NCBI GenBank assembly: GCA_963747335.1
Contig: CAVVEV010000007.1
Location: 107,335-171,334 of the forward strand
DNA length: 64,000 bases
Direction of reading: 5' to 3'
Source of the DNA: Prado023 sp963747335
Lineage (GTDB): Bacteria; Actinomycetota; Actinomycetes; S36-B12; CAIYMF01
Positions 12,146 to 23,148 of the stretch are shown here, in pieces. The stretch's first letter is position 1. Each line of letters opens with the position of its first letter. A program made the position numbers and the translations under genes. Under the pieces are notes generated by a model. It was not told the origin of the DNA. It saw nothing but the letters and a program-made list of their open reading frames with translations, and did not search any database.

Positions 12146-13290
12146 ACCACACCCCTGCGACCGCGCCGGCGCCGGCCGTGCTGGTGCTCGAGGACGGCCG
12201 GACCTTCACCGGCCAGGCCTACGGTGCGATCGGGACGACCGTCGGCGAGGCGGTCTTCTCCACCGGCATGTCCGGGTACCAGGAGACCCTGACCGACCCG
12301 TCGTACCACCGGCAGGTGGTGGTCATGACCGCCCCGCACATCGGCAACACCGGGGTCAACGACGAGGACCCGGAGTCCGGGCGCATCTGGGTGGCGGGAT
12401 ACGTGGTGCGTGATCCTGCTCGGCGGCCCTCGAACTGGCGATCCACCCGGACGTTGGACTCCGAGCTCGAGCGGTACGGCGTGGTCGGCATCAGCGGCGT
12501 CGACACCCGGGCCCTGACCCGGCACCTGCGCGAGCGGGGGGCCATGCGTGCGGGCATCTTCTCCGGGGAGGCCGCCTCGCAGGGCTTCGCGGCGATGCAC
12601 GCCGCCGTGCTGGCCGCCCCGGAGATGGCAGGCGCGGACCTCACCGCGGAGGTGACCACAGCCGAGGAGTACGTCATCGAGGCGGTGGGGGACCAGGTGG
12701 CAACGGTCCTGGCCGTCGACCTCGGGATCAAGACCATGACCCCGGTCCGGATGGCCGAGCGGGGCATGCGCGTGCACGTCCTCCCGGCACGGATCTCGGC
12801 CGACGACCTGGTCGCGCGTGCGCGGGCGATCGAGGGGCCGGTGGGCGTGTTCTTCTCCAACGGCCCCGGCGACCCGGCGACCGCCGACCACGCCGTGGCA
12901 CAGGTGCGCGCGCTGCTGGCCCAGCGGATCCCGGTGTTCGGCATCTGCTTCGGCAACCAGGTCCTCGGCCGGGCCCTCGGGTTCGGCACCTACAAGCTCG
13001 GCTACGGCCACCGGGGCATCAACCAGCCGGTCTCCGACCGCGCCACCGGACGGGTCGAGATCACGGCACACAACCACGGGTTCGCCGTCGACGCGCCGCT
13101 GGACCACGTCTCGGACACCGAGTTCGGCCGGGTCGAGGTGAGTCATGTCTGCCTCAACGACGACGTCGTGGAGGGACTCCGCTGCCTGGACGTGCCAGCC
13201 TTCTCCGTGCAGTACCACCCGGAGGCGGCCGCCGGCCCGCACGACTCGGCCTACCTGTTCGATCGCTTCGCTGAACTCATGGAGGTCTGA
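12142..13290 (+). CDS. carA: Carbamoyl-phosphate synthase small (glutaminase) subunit
   Basis: Hydrolyses glutamine and channels ammonia to CarB. The 382 residues have the N-terminal CPSase domain (LVLEDGRTFTGQAYG, STGMSGYQETLTDPSY) and a class I glutaminase domain with nucleophile Cys in GICFGNQVLG. The His-Glu pair is in the C-terminal VQYHPEA motif. The stop is followed after 1 nt by the ATG of a cellobiose phosphorylase, not by carB as is usual. Confidence 0.97.
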   Translation: MNHTPATAPAPAVLVLEDGRTFTGQAYGAIGTTVGEAVFSTGMSGYQETLTDPSYHRQVVVMTAPHIGNTGVNDEDPESGRIWVAGYVVRDPARRPSNWRSTRTLDSELERYGVVGISGVDTRALTRHLRERGAMRAGIFSGEAASQGFAAMHAAVLAAPEMAGADLTAEVTTAEEYVIEAVGDQVATVLAVDLGIKTMTPVRMAERGMRVHVLPARISADDLVARARAIEGPVGVFFSNGPGDPATADHAVAQVRALLAQRIPVFGICFGNQVLGRALGFGTYKLGYGHRGINQPVSDRATGRVEITAHNHGFAVDAPLDHVSDTEFGRVEVSHVCLNDDVVEGLRCLDVPAFSVQYHPEAAAGPHDSAYLFDRFAELMEV

Positions 13291-13291
13291 C

Positions 13292-15793
13292 ATGCGCTAC
13301 GGGCACTTCGACGATGAGGCCCGTGAGTACGTCATCACGACCCCGCGCACGCCCTACCCGTGGATCAACTACCTGGGCTCGGAGGAGTTCTTCTCCCTGG
13401 TCTCGCACACCGCCGGTGGCTACACCTTCTACCGGGACGCGCGGATGCGCCGGCTCACCCGCTACCGCTACAACAACATCCCCAACGACGCGGGCGGCCG
13501 GTACTTCTACCTCAACGACGGCGGCGACGTCTGGACCCCGTCCTGGATGCCGGTCAAGGCCGAGCTCGACTCGTTCGAGGCCCGGCACGGCATGGGCTAC
13601 ACCCGGATCACCGGATCGCGCGGGGGACTGACCGCGTCGGTGCTGTACTTCGTCCCCCTCGGGCGCAACGCCGAGGTCCAGCAGGTGACAGTGACCAACG
13701 AGTCGGGGCAGGCCAAGTCGGTCGGGCTGTTCTCCTTCCTCGAGTTCGCGCTGTGGAACGCCCACGACGACCAGACCAACTACCAGCGCAACCTGTCGCT
13801 GGCCGAGGTGGAGGTCGACCTCGACGGGCCGCACGGGTCGGCGATCTACCACCGGAGCGAGTACCGGGAGCGCCGCGACCACTACGCGGTCTACGGGGTG
13901 AACGCCCGCGCTGCGGGGTTCGACACCGATCGTGACACCTTCGTGGGGGCCTACAACTCACTCGGTGAGGCCGCAGTCCCGCACGCGGGGCAGGCAGCGA
14001 ACTCCGTGGTGTCCGGCTGGTACCCGATCGGATCCCACCACCTGGCCGTCGACCTTGCGCCGGGGGAGTCGCGCAGCTTCACGTTCGTCCTGGGCTACAT
14101 CGAGAACCCCCGCCAGGCCAAGTGGGCACCGGCCGACGATGCGGCGGGCATCGCCGCGGGTCAGGTCGTTGAGAGGTCCCGGGCGCACGCGCTGCTCGCA
14201 GCCTTCGCCACCGAGGAGCAGACGCGCTCTGAGTTCGCCGCGCTGACCGAGCACTGGGACCGGCTGCTCACCACCTTCATGGTGCGCTCCACCGACGAGA
14301 AGCTCGACCGGATGGTCAACATCTGGAACCAGTACCAGTGCATGGTCACGTTCAACATGTCGCGCTCCGCCTCGTACTTCGAGACCGGCATCGGCCGGGG
14401 GATGGGCTTCCGGGACTCGAACCAGGACCTGCTCGGCTTCGTGCACCTGGTCCCCGACCGTGCCCGTGAGCGCATCCTCGACATCGCCGCGACGCAGTTC
14501 CCCGACGGCTCGGCCTACCACCAGTACCAGCCGCTGACCAAGCGCGGCAACAACGACGTCGGCTCCGGGTTCAACGACGACCCGCTGTGGCTGATCCTGG
14601 GGGTCGCGGGATACCTCAAGGAGACCGGGGACTGGTCGATCCTCGACGAGATGGTCCCCTTCGACAACGACATTGCTCAGGCCGCGCCGCTGTTCGACCA
14701 CCTGACGAGGTCCTTCGAGTTCACCCTGGCCAACAGGGGCCCGCACGGGCTGCCGCTGATCGGACGGGCGGACTGGAACGACTGCCTGAACCTCAACTGC
14801 TTCTCCACCGAGCCGGGCGAGTCGTTCCAGACCACCGAGAACCAGGCCGGTGGAGTGGCGGAGTCGGTGTTCATCGCGGCGATGTTCGCGGCGATCGGCC
14901 CCGAGTACGCCGAGATCGCCGAGCGCCGGGGCATGGCCGACGTGGCGGTCCGTGCCCGCGAGGCCGTCGAGGACATGCGCACCGCGGTGCTGGCCCACGG
15001 CTGGGACGGCGAGTGGTTCCTGCGCGCCTATGACTTCTACGGCCAACCGGTGGGCACCGACGCCCATGACGAGGGCAAGATCTGGATCGAGCCGCAGGGC
15101 ATGGCCATCATGGGCGGCATCGGCCTGACTGCCACCGACCCGGCCGACCCGGAGCACGCCAGCAGCGTGGCGGTGCGGGCGCTGGACTCCGTGTCCGAGC
15201 TGCTGGGCACCGACCACGGACTGGTCCTGCAGTACCCGGCGTACACCAGCTACAGGATCGAGCTCGGCGAGGTCTCGACCTATCCGCCCGGCTACAAGGA
15301 GAACGGCGGGATCTTCTGCCACAACAACCCGTGGGTGATGATCGCCGAGACGATGGTCGGCCGCGGCGAGCGCGCCTTCGACTACTACCGGCGGATCACG
15401 CCGGCCTACCGCGAGGACATCTCCGAGATCCACCGGCTCGAGCCCTACGTCTACGCCCAGATGATCGCCGGCAAGCAGGCACCCCGCCACGGCGAGGCGA
15501 AGAACTCCTGGCTGACGGGGACGGCCGCCTGGAACTTCGTGACCGTCTCGCAGTACCTGCTCGGGGTCAGACCCTCCTACGAGGGCCTGGTCATCGACCC
15601 GCAGATCGGGCCCGACGTGCCCAGCTGGGAGGTCACCCGGGTGATCCGGGGGGCCACCTACCGGATCAGCGTCACCAACTCCGGCGCCCCCGGCTCGCGG
15701 GCACGGCTCGTGGTCGACGGCCAGCCCATCGAGGGCAACCTCGTGCCCTACGCCCCGGCCGGATCCGTGGTCGAGGTGCAGGCGACCCTCTAG
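13292..15793 (+). CDS. Cellobiose phosphorylase (GH94)
   Basis: Phosphorolyses cellobiose to glucose 1-phosphate and glucose in the cytoplasm. The 833-residue protein is strongly like Cellulomonas/Cellvibrio gilvus enzymes from its start (MRYGHFDDEAREYVITTP, PWINYLGSEEFFSL, RYRYNNIPNDAGGRY). The catalytic acid Asp is in RADWNDCLNLNC (Asp about residue 494), followed by the C-terminal YPPGYKENGGIFCHNNPW. The ATG lies 1 nt after the carA stop with GGAGG inside the carA 3' end, so it is co-translated with carA. An in-frame extension upstream to 13145 lies in carA and is not family sequence. No other cellulose genes are nearby, and base use is like the neighbours. Confidence 0.95.
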   Translation: MRYGHFDDEAREYVITTPRTPYPWINYLGSEEFFSLVSHTAGGYTFYRDARMRRLTRYRYNNIPNDAGGRYFYLNDGGDVWTPSWMPVKAELDSFEARHGMGYTRITGSRGGLTASVLYFVPLGRNAEVQQVTVTNESGQAKSVGLFSFLEFALWNAHDDQTNYQRNLSLAEVEVDLDGPHGSAIYHRSEYRERRDHYAVYGVNARAAGFDTDRDTFVGAYNSLGEAAVPHAGQAANSVVSGWYPIGSHHLAVDLAPGESRSFTFVLGYIENPRQAKWAPADDAAGIAAGQVVERSRAHALLAAFATEEQTRSEFAALTEHWDRLLTTFMVRSTDEKLDRMVNIWNQYQCMVTFNMSRSASYFETGIGRGMGFRDSNQDLLGFVHLVPDRARERILDIAATQFPDGSAYHQYQPLTKRGNNDVGSGFNDDPLWLILGVAGYLKETGDWSILDEMVPFDNDIAQAAPLFDHLTRSFEFTLANRGPHGLPLIGRADWNDCLNLNCFSTEPGESFQTTENQAGGVAESVFIAAMFAAIGPEYAEIAERRGMADVAVRAREAVEDMRTAVLAHGWDGEWFLRAYDFYGQPVGTDAHDEGKIWIEPQGMAIMGGIGLTATDPADPEHASSVAVRALDSVSELLGTDHGLVLQYPAYTSYRIELGEVSTYPPGYKENGGIFCHNNPWVMIAETMVGRGERAFDYYRRITPAYREDISEIHRLEPYVYAQMIAGKQAPRHGEAKNSWLTGTAAWNFVTVSQYLLGVRPSYEGLVIDPQIGPDVPSWEVTRVIRGATYRISVTNSGAPGSRARLVVDGQPIEGNLVPYAPAGSVVEVQATL

Positions 15794-15814
15794 GGCCCGC
15801 GACGGGCCTCCCGG

Positions 15815-15820
15815 TATGAT
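15815..15820 (+). promoter_or_regulatory. -10 TATGAT upstream of carB leader
   Basis: TATGAT lies 22 nt after the cellobiose phosphorylase stop and about 28 nt before the PyrR-type hairpin, the same layout as TAGACT before the pyrR leader. It suggests a separate promoter for carB and the genes after it. No convincing -35 is seen. Confidence 0.5.
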
Positions 15821-15847
15821 CGGCGGCAGCTGGCCTGGCGTCAGAAG

Positions 15848-15883
15848 CCTCCTTTAAGTCCGTCCTGCGAGGCGGGGAAGGAG
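15848..15883 (+). promoter_or_regulatory. Second PyrR-binding hairpin, before the carB leader ORF
   Basis: Nearly identical to the element before pyrR. CTCCTT (15849-15854) pairs with AAGGAG (15878-15883) around GTCCTGCGAGGCGGGG. The sequestered AAGGAG is the ribosome binding site of a 21-codon leader ORF that starts 6 nt later, not of carB itself. Confidence 0.8.
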
Positions 15884-15889
15884 TGGGCA

Positions 15890-15938
15890 ATGCCCATCCT
15901 CACAGTCGTCCCCGCCCCCACCTGCGGGGAGGCATGCG

Positions 15939-15955
<17 letters not shown>
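15890..15955 (+). CDS. 21-residue leader peptide overlapping carB
   Basis: The ATG is spaced 6 nt from AAGGAG and encodes MPILTVVPAPTCGEACDAAAH. It ends at TGA 15953-15955, 17 bases into carB in another frame. The bases around the start resemble the pyrR start (tgggc, then ATG or GTG, then CCCA), suggesting the element was copied from pyrR. Its translation would run through the hairpin that hides the carB Shine-Dalgarno. It is probably a coupling device rather than a functional peptide. Confidence 0.6.
15909..15930 (+). promoter_or_regulatory. Hairpin sequestering the carB ribosome binding site
   Basis: TCCCCGC (15909-15915) pairs perfectly with GCGGGGA (15924-15930) across an 8-nt loop. The carB Shine-Dalgarno GGGGAGG (15926-15932) is mostly inside the 3' arm. 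Ribosomes translating the leader ORF would open it. Confidence 0.6.
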
Positions 15956-19265
<3,310 letters not shown>

Positions 19266-19269
<4 letters not shown>

Positions 19270-20123
19270 TGTCGGTCCAGGTCTCCGCCGAGGTCGTCAG
19301 CCTGCGCCGCACCGGCGCCTACCACCACCTCACGCTGCTCGCACCGGGCATCCCCGAGGCCACCCGTCCGGGGCACTTCGTGGCCGTGGCCGTCGGCGGC
19401 GAGGGGTCCGGGATGCTGCTGCGGCGGGCGTTCTCGATCCACCGCGTCACTCCCGGCGGGGCCTCGGGCGGGACGGTCGAGGTGGTGTTCGCCACCCATG
19501 GCAGGGGCACGCGCTGGCTGGCGGACCGTCGGCGCGGCGACAAGCTCGACGTGATCGGCCCGCTCGGCCGCCCGTTCACCCTGCCCAAGGAACCGGTGTC
19601 CTGCGTGCTGGTCGCCGGCGGATACGGGGCGGCTCCGCTGTTCATGCTCTCCGAGCAGCTGCGTGCCCGCGGCTGCCGGGTGGACATGGTGCTCGGGGCG
19701 GCCAGCGAGGACCGGCTCTTCGGCGTGCTGGAGGCCAAGCGCAGCTCCGCCTCGGTCACCGTCACCACCGACGACGGCTCGGCCGGGATCCGTGGCCGGG
19801 TCACCGATCCGTTGCCCGAGATCATCCGGGCCTCCGGGGCCGACGTCGTCTACGCCTGCGGGCCGATGGCGATGCTCGCCTCCGTGGCTGCGGTGGCGGC
19901 CGAGACCGGGGCACACAGCCAGTGCGCGGTGGAGGAGTCGATGGCCTGCGGGATCGGGGTCTGCATGACCTGCGTCCTCCCCGTCCGCGGGTCCGACGGC
20001 GTCACCAGGATGGTCCGCTCCTGCACCGACGGGCCGGTGTTCAGGGGCAGCGACGTCCGGTGGGCCGATGTCGGCACCGTGCCCGCCGACACCCTGGGCG
20101 CGCCCGTGGCAGGGGGGCACTGA
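19266..20123 (+). CDS. pyrK: Dihydroorotate dehydrogenase electron-transfer subunit
   Basis: FAD and 2Fe-2S protein linking dihydroorotate dehydrogenase to NAD+. The 285 residues carry the flavin-binding domain (LLRRAFSIHRV), the nucleotide-binding VLVAGGYGAAPLF, and the C-terminal 2Fe-2S cysteines (CAVEESMACGIGVCMTC with a further Cys in RSCTDGPVF). The start is GTG 19266, or ATG 19269 overlapping the carB TGA by 1 nt. It pairs with the class 1B PyrD downstream, which begins at the last base of this gene. Confidence 0.93.
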
Positions 20124-21139
20124 TGGCCGCCACCGCCACCACGTCCGCGGTCGGTCGGGTCGACATGTCCACGCGCCTGGGCACGTTCGCAATGCCCGAC
20201 CCGGTGTTGACCGCCTCCGGCTGCGCCGCGGCCGGTCGTGAGCTGGCGCCGTTCCTGGACCTGACCTCGATCGGGGCGGTGGTCACCAAGTCGATCATGC
20301 TCACCGCGCGCTCCGGGCGGCCGACGCCGCGGATGGCCGAGACCCCGTCGGGCATGCTGAACTCCATCGGCCTGCAGGGCCCCGGCATCGAGGAGTTCAT
20401 CGCCAAGGACCTGCGCTGGCTGCGCGAGCGCGGCATCCGCACCGTGGTGTCCATCGCGGGCGGCTCGGTGCAGGAGTACCAGAAGCTGGCCCAACGGCTG
20501 CGCCACGAGCCCGGGATCGCCGCACTCGAGGTCAACATCTCCTGCCCGAACGTCGAGTCCCGCGGTCAGGTGTTCGCCTGTGACCCGTTCTCGGCCGGGT
20601 CGGTGGTCCAGGTGGTCCGCCGGCACACCTCCCCGGACGTCCCGGTCCTGGCCAAGCTCAGCCCCGATGTCACCGACATCGTCGCGATCGCCAAGTCCGT
20701 GCTCGACGCCGGGGCCGACGGGCTGTCGCTGATCAACACCCTGCTCGGCATGGTGATCGACCCCGACACGATGCGCCCGATGCTGGGCGGGATGACCGGT
20801 GGCCTGTCCGGCCCGGCGATCCGCCCGGTCGCGGTGCGCGCGGTCTGGCAGGTGCACGCCGCCTACCCGAAGGTGCCGATCCTGGGCATGGGCGGGATCC
20901 GCACCGGCCACGACGCGTTCGAGTTCCTGCTCGCCGGCGCGAGCGCGGTGTCGGTCGGGACAGCCGTGTTCAACGACCCGCACGCCCCTGCGCGGATCTC
21001 GACCGAGCTGCACGACATCCTGGCCGCCCGTGGCTTCGCACGGCTGACCGACGCTGTCGGCCTCGGCCACACGATGCAGGCCCGCCACGTGGCCGCGATG
21101 GACGCCCGCCGGGCAGCGGAACAGGAGGCCCTGGGATGA
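20123..21139 (+). CDS. pyrD: Dihydroorotate dehydrogenase, class 1B catalytic subunit
   Basis: Oxidises dihydroorotate to orotate with FMN. The 338 residues include VLTASGCAAAG, the substrate-binding SPSGMLNSIGLQGPG-type loop, EVNISCPNVES with the active-site Cys region of class 1B enzymes, LSLINTLLGMVID and GMGGIRTGHDAFEFLLAGA. The ATG overlaps the pyrK TGA by 1 nt and the gene overlaps pyrF by 4 bp. The PyrK partner implies NAD+ as final acceptor. Confidence 0.95.
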   Translation: MAATATTSAVGRVDMSTRLGTFAMPDPVLTASGCAAAGRELAPFLDLTSIGAVVTKSIMLTARSGRPTPRMAETPSGMLNSIGLQGPGIEEFIAKDLRWLRERGIRTVVSIAGGSVQEYQKLAQRLRHEPGIAALEVNISCPNVESRGQVFACDPFSAGSVVQVVRRHTSPDVPVLAKLSPDVTDIVAIAKSVLDAGADGLSLINTLLGMVIDPDTMRPMLGGMTGGLSGPAIRPVAVRAVWQVHAAYPKVPILGMGGIRTGHDAFEFLLAGASAVSVGTAVFNDPHAPARISTELHDILAARGFARLTDAVGLGHTMQARHVAAMDARRAAEQEALG

Positions 21140-21883
21140 CGGACAGCGACTCACCTGCGCGAGACGACTCGCGCGCCCCGATCGCCGTGGCACTCGACGC
21201 CCCGGATCGTGCCACCGCCCTGGCATGGGCTGCGGTGCTCGCCCCGCACGTGCCGGTGCTCAAGGTGGGCCTGGAGACCTACCTGCGCGACGGTGCCTCG
21301 ATCGTCGACCAGATCCACGAGGTGGCGCCCACCTGCGGGGTGTTCCTGGACCTCAAGCTGCACGACATCCCGAACACCGTCCGGGGCGCTGCCCGCAGCG
21401 TCGCAGGGCTGGCTCCTGAGTACCTCACCGTGCATGCCTCCGGGGGCCCCGCGATGATCGCTGCGGCCGCTGAGGCATTGCCCGGCACGTCGATCACCGC
21501 CGTGACCGTACTGACCTCCTTGACCGAGAACGACCTCGAGATGATCGGCTTGCGCGGCCCGGCCCAGGACGCGGTCGTGCGCATGGCGGTCATGGCCGTG
21601 CAGGCGGGTGCCCGCGCCATCGTCTGCTCGCCCCAGGAGGTGGCCGCCGTGCGCGCTGCGGTGGCCGACGAGGACGTGGTACTGATCACACCGGGGGTGC
21701 GCCCGGCCTCCGGCGAGGGCAGCGCGATCGGCGACCAGGCTCGGGTGGCCACCCCGCAACAGGCCCTGGCCGACGGTGCCGACCTCCTGGTGATCGGCCG
21801 TCCGATCACGGCTGCGGGCCGACCCGGCCGAGGCGGCGCGCAGGATCGCGGAGTCCATCTGGCCGTGGCCGGTGTCCCGGTGA
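21136..21883 (+). CDS. pyrF: Orotidine 5'-phosphate decarboxylase (one apparent frameshift near the 3' end)
   Basis: Last step of UMP synthesis. Catalytic residues are in VFLDLKLHDIPNTV; VLTSLTENDL and ITPGVRP follow. The frame as given runs on into mihF. Skipping one G near 21817 (GCT GCG, skip, GCC GAC CCG) restores the usual C-terminus ADPAEAARRIAESIWPWP and a stop at 21881-21883, giving 248 residues. The restored stop overlaps the mihF GTG by 4 bp, the normal arrangement, so the apparent PyrF-IHF fusion is an artefact of one base. Confidence 0.9.
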
Positions 21884-22245
21884 GTGCCCGGCCCGGGCCG
21901 CCCCCACCACCGCTGACCCCCGAGGCCCGCGGTGCTGCCGCGGCACGGGGCGTGCGCGCCCGGCAGGTGCGTGCCCAGGTGCGCGCAGGGCTGGGGGACG
22001 GCAGCATCCACGTCGCCGACGTCCTGCGCGACGGTCAGGGCCGCGACGAGCGGGGCCGCATCCTGGCACGGATGAAGGTCGTCGACCTGCTGTCCAGCTT
22101 CCGGGGGATCGGACCGATCCGGGCGGCCGACATCATGGACGCCATCGGGATCGCAGCCAACCGTCGCGTCGGTGGGTTGGGGCCCCGTCAGGTCGAGGAG
22201 ATCACGCACCTGATCGCGACGAGGTACTCGTGGAGCCCCACCTGA
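21880..22245 (+). CDS. mihF: Integration host factor, actinobacterial type
   Basis: Small nucleoid-associated DNA-binding protein of 121 residues, the actinobacterial sIHF/mIHF. The sequence has the long N-terminal helix (LTPEARGAAAARGVRARQVRAQV), then the DNA-binding helix-two-turn-helix LLSSFRGIGPIRAADIMDAIGI and RRVGGLGPRQ. The GTG start overlaps the restored pyrF stop by 4 bp, as in Streptomyces and mycobacteria, and gmk follows with an overlap. Confidence 0.9.
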   Translation: MSARPGPPPPPLTPEARGAAAARGVRARQVRAQVRAGLGDGSIHVADVLRDGQGRDERGRILARMKVVDLLSSFRGIGPIRAADIMDAIGIAANRRVGGLGPRQVEEITHLIATRYSWSPT

Positions 22246-22808
22246 TGTCCGGGCGGCTGGTGGTGCTCACCGGACCCAGCGGGGTGGGCAAGGGCACCGT
22301 CGTGGCCGAGCTCCGCCGCTTGCGCCCGGACGTGTGGGTCTCGGTCTCGGCGACGACCCGTCAGCCGCGGGCGGGTGAGGTCGACGGGGAGGCCTACCAC
22401 TTCTGGAGCGCCGAGCGCTTCGCGCGCACGATCGCCGAGGGCGGATTCCTCGAGTGGGCCGAGTTCGCCGGCAACAGGTACGGAACCCCCCGCGCTGAGG
22501 TGCAGCGGCGGTTGGCCGCCGGGCAGCCGGTCCTCCTCGAGATCGAGTTGGCGGGAGCGCGGCAGGTACGTGCTGCCATGCCCGAGGCGGTGATGGTGTT
22601 CCTGATCCCGCCGAGCTTCGCCGATCTCGAGGCACGCCTGCGCGGCCGGGCCACGGAGGATGAGCCCGCCATCAAGCGCCGCTTGGCCCGCGCCGAGCAG
22701 GAGATGGCCGCCGCGGCGGAGTTCGATGCGGTGGTCGTCAACGACGATGTGGTCCGCGCTGCCCGGGAGTTGGTAGACTTCCTCGAAGATCCGGGCCGCC
22801 CGGCCTGA
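22230..22808 (+). CDS. gmk: Guanylate kinase
   Basis: Phosphorylates GMP to GDP. The 192 residues have the P-loop VVLTGPSGVGKGTVV, the GMP-binding SATTRQPRAGEVDGEAYHF and the lid FLIPPSFADLEARLRGR. GTG 22230 overlaps mihF by 16 bp; an in-frame ATG at 22245 (TGATG overlap) would give MSGRLVVLTG and is an equally good start. Confidence 0.96.
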   Translation: MEPHLMSGRLVVLTGPSGVGKGTVVAELRRLRPDVWVSVSATTRQPRAGEVDGEAYHFWSAERFARTIAEGGFLEWAEFAGNRYGTPRAEVQRRLAAGQPVLLEIELAGARQVRAAMPEAVMVFLIPPSFADLEARLRGRATEDEPAIKRRLARAEQEMAAAAEFDAVVVNDDVVRAARELVDFLEDPGRPA

Positions 22809-22869
22809 GAGGTTCACCCCCGGCGTGTTCAGCCCGGCGTGATCCAGTCCCGCCACAGGAGGGTTCGCC

Positions 22870-23148
22870 GTGCCAGGCACCATTCGCCCCGAGGGCATCA
22901 CCCACCCGCCCATCGACGAGCTTCTGAGCAAGACGCACTCGAAGTACTCGCTGGTCATCGAGGCGGCCAAGCGCGCCCGGCAGATCAACGCGTACTACTC
23001 CCAGCTCGGCGAGGGCCTGCTCGAGTACGTCGGCCCGCTGGTGGAGACCCACCCGCAGGAGAAGCCGCTGTCCATCGCCATGCGCGAGATCAACGAGAAC
23101 CTCCTGTCCGTGGAGCCCATTGAGGAGCCCGCAGAGGAGTCCCTCTGA
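22870..23148 (+). CDS. rpoZ: RNA polymerase omega subunit
   Basis: 92-residue assembly subunit of RNA polymerase with the conserved GITHPPIDELL, KYSLVIEAAKRARQINAYY and EKPLSIAMREI. A GTG start follows AGGAGG. The stop TGA is part of CTGA, the apparent start of coaBC. Omega also shapes (p)ppGpp responses in many bacteria, which is family knowledge. Confidence 0.96.
   Translation: MPGTIRPEGITHPPIDELLSKTHSKYSLVIEAAKRARQINAYYSQLGEGLLEYVGPLVETHPQEKPLSIAMREINENLLSVEPIEEPAEESL

Noticed and set aside
13145..13291. N-terminal extension of the cellobiose phosphorylase
   Set aside because: This part lies inside carA in another frame and does not resemble the family, whose N-terminus starts at 13292.
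21136..22245. A PyrF-IHF fusion protein
   Set aside because: Removing one base restores both normal termini and the usual 4-bp overlap; the linker between them is not protein-like.
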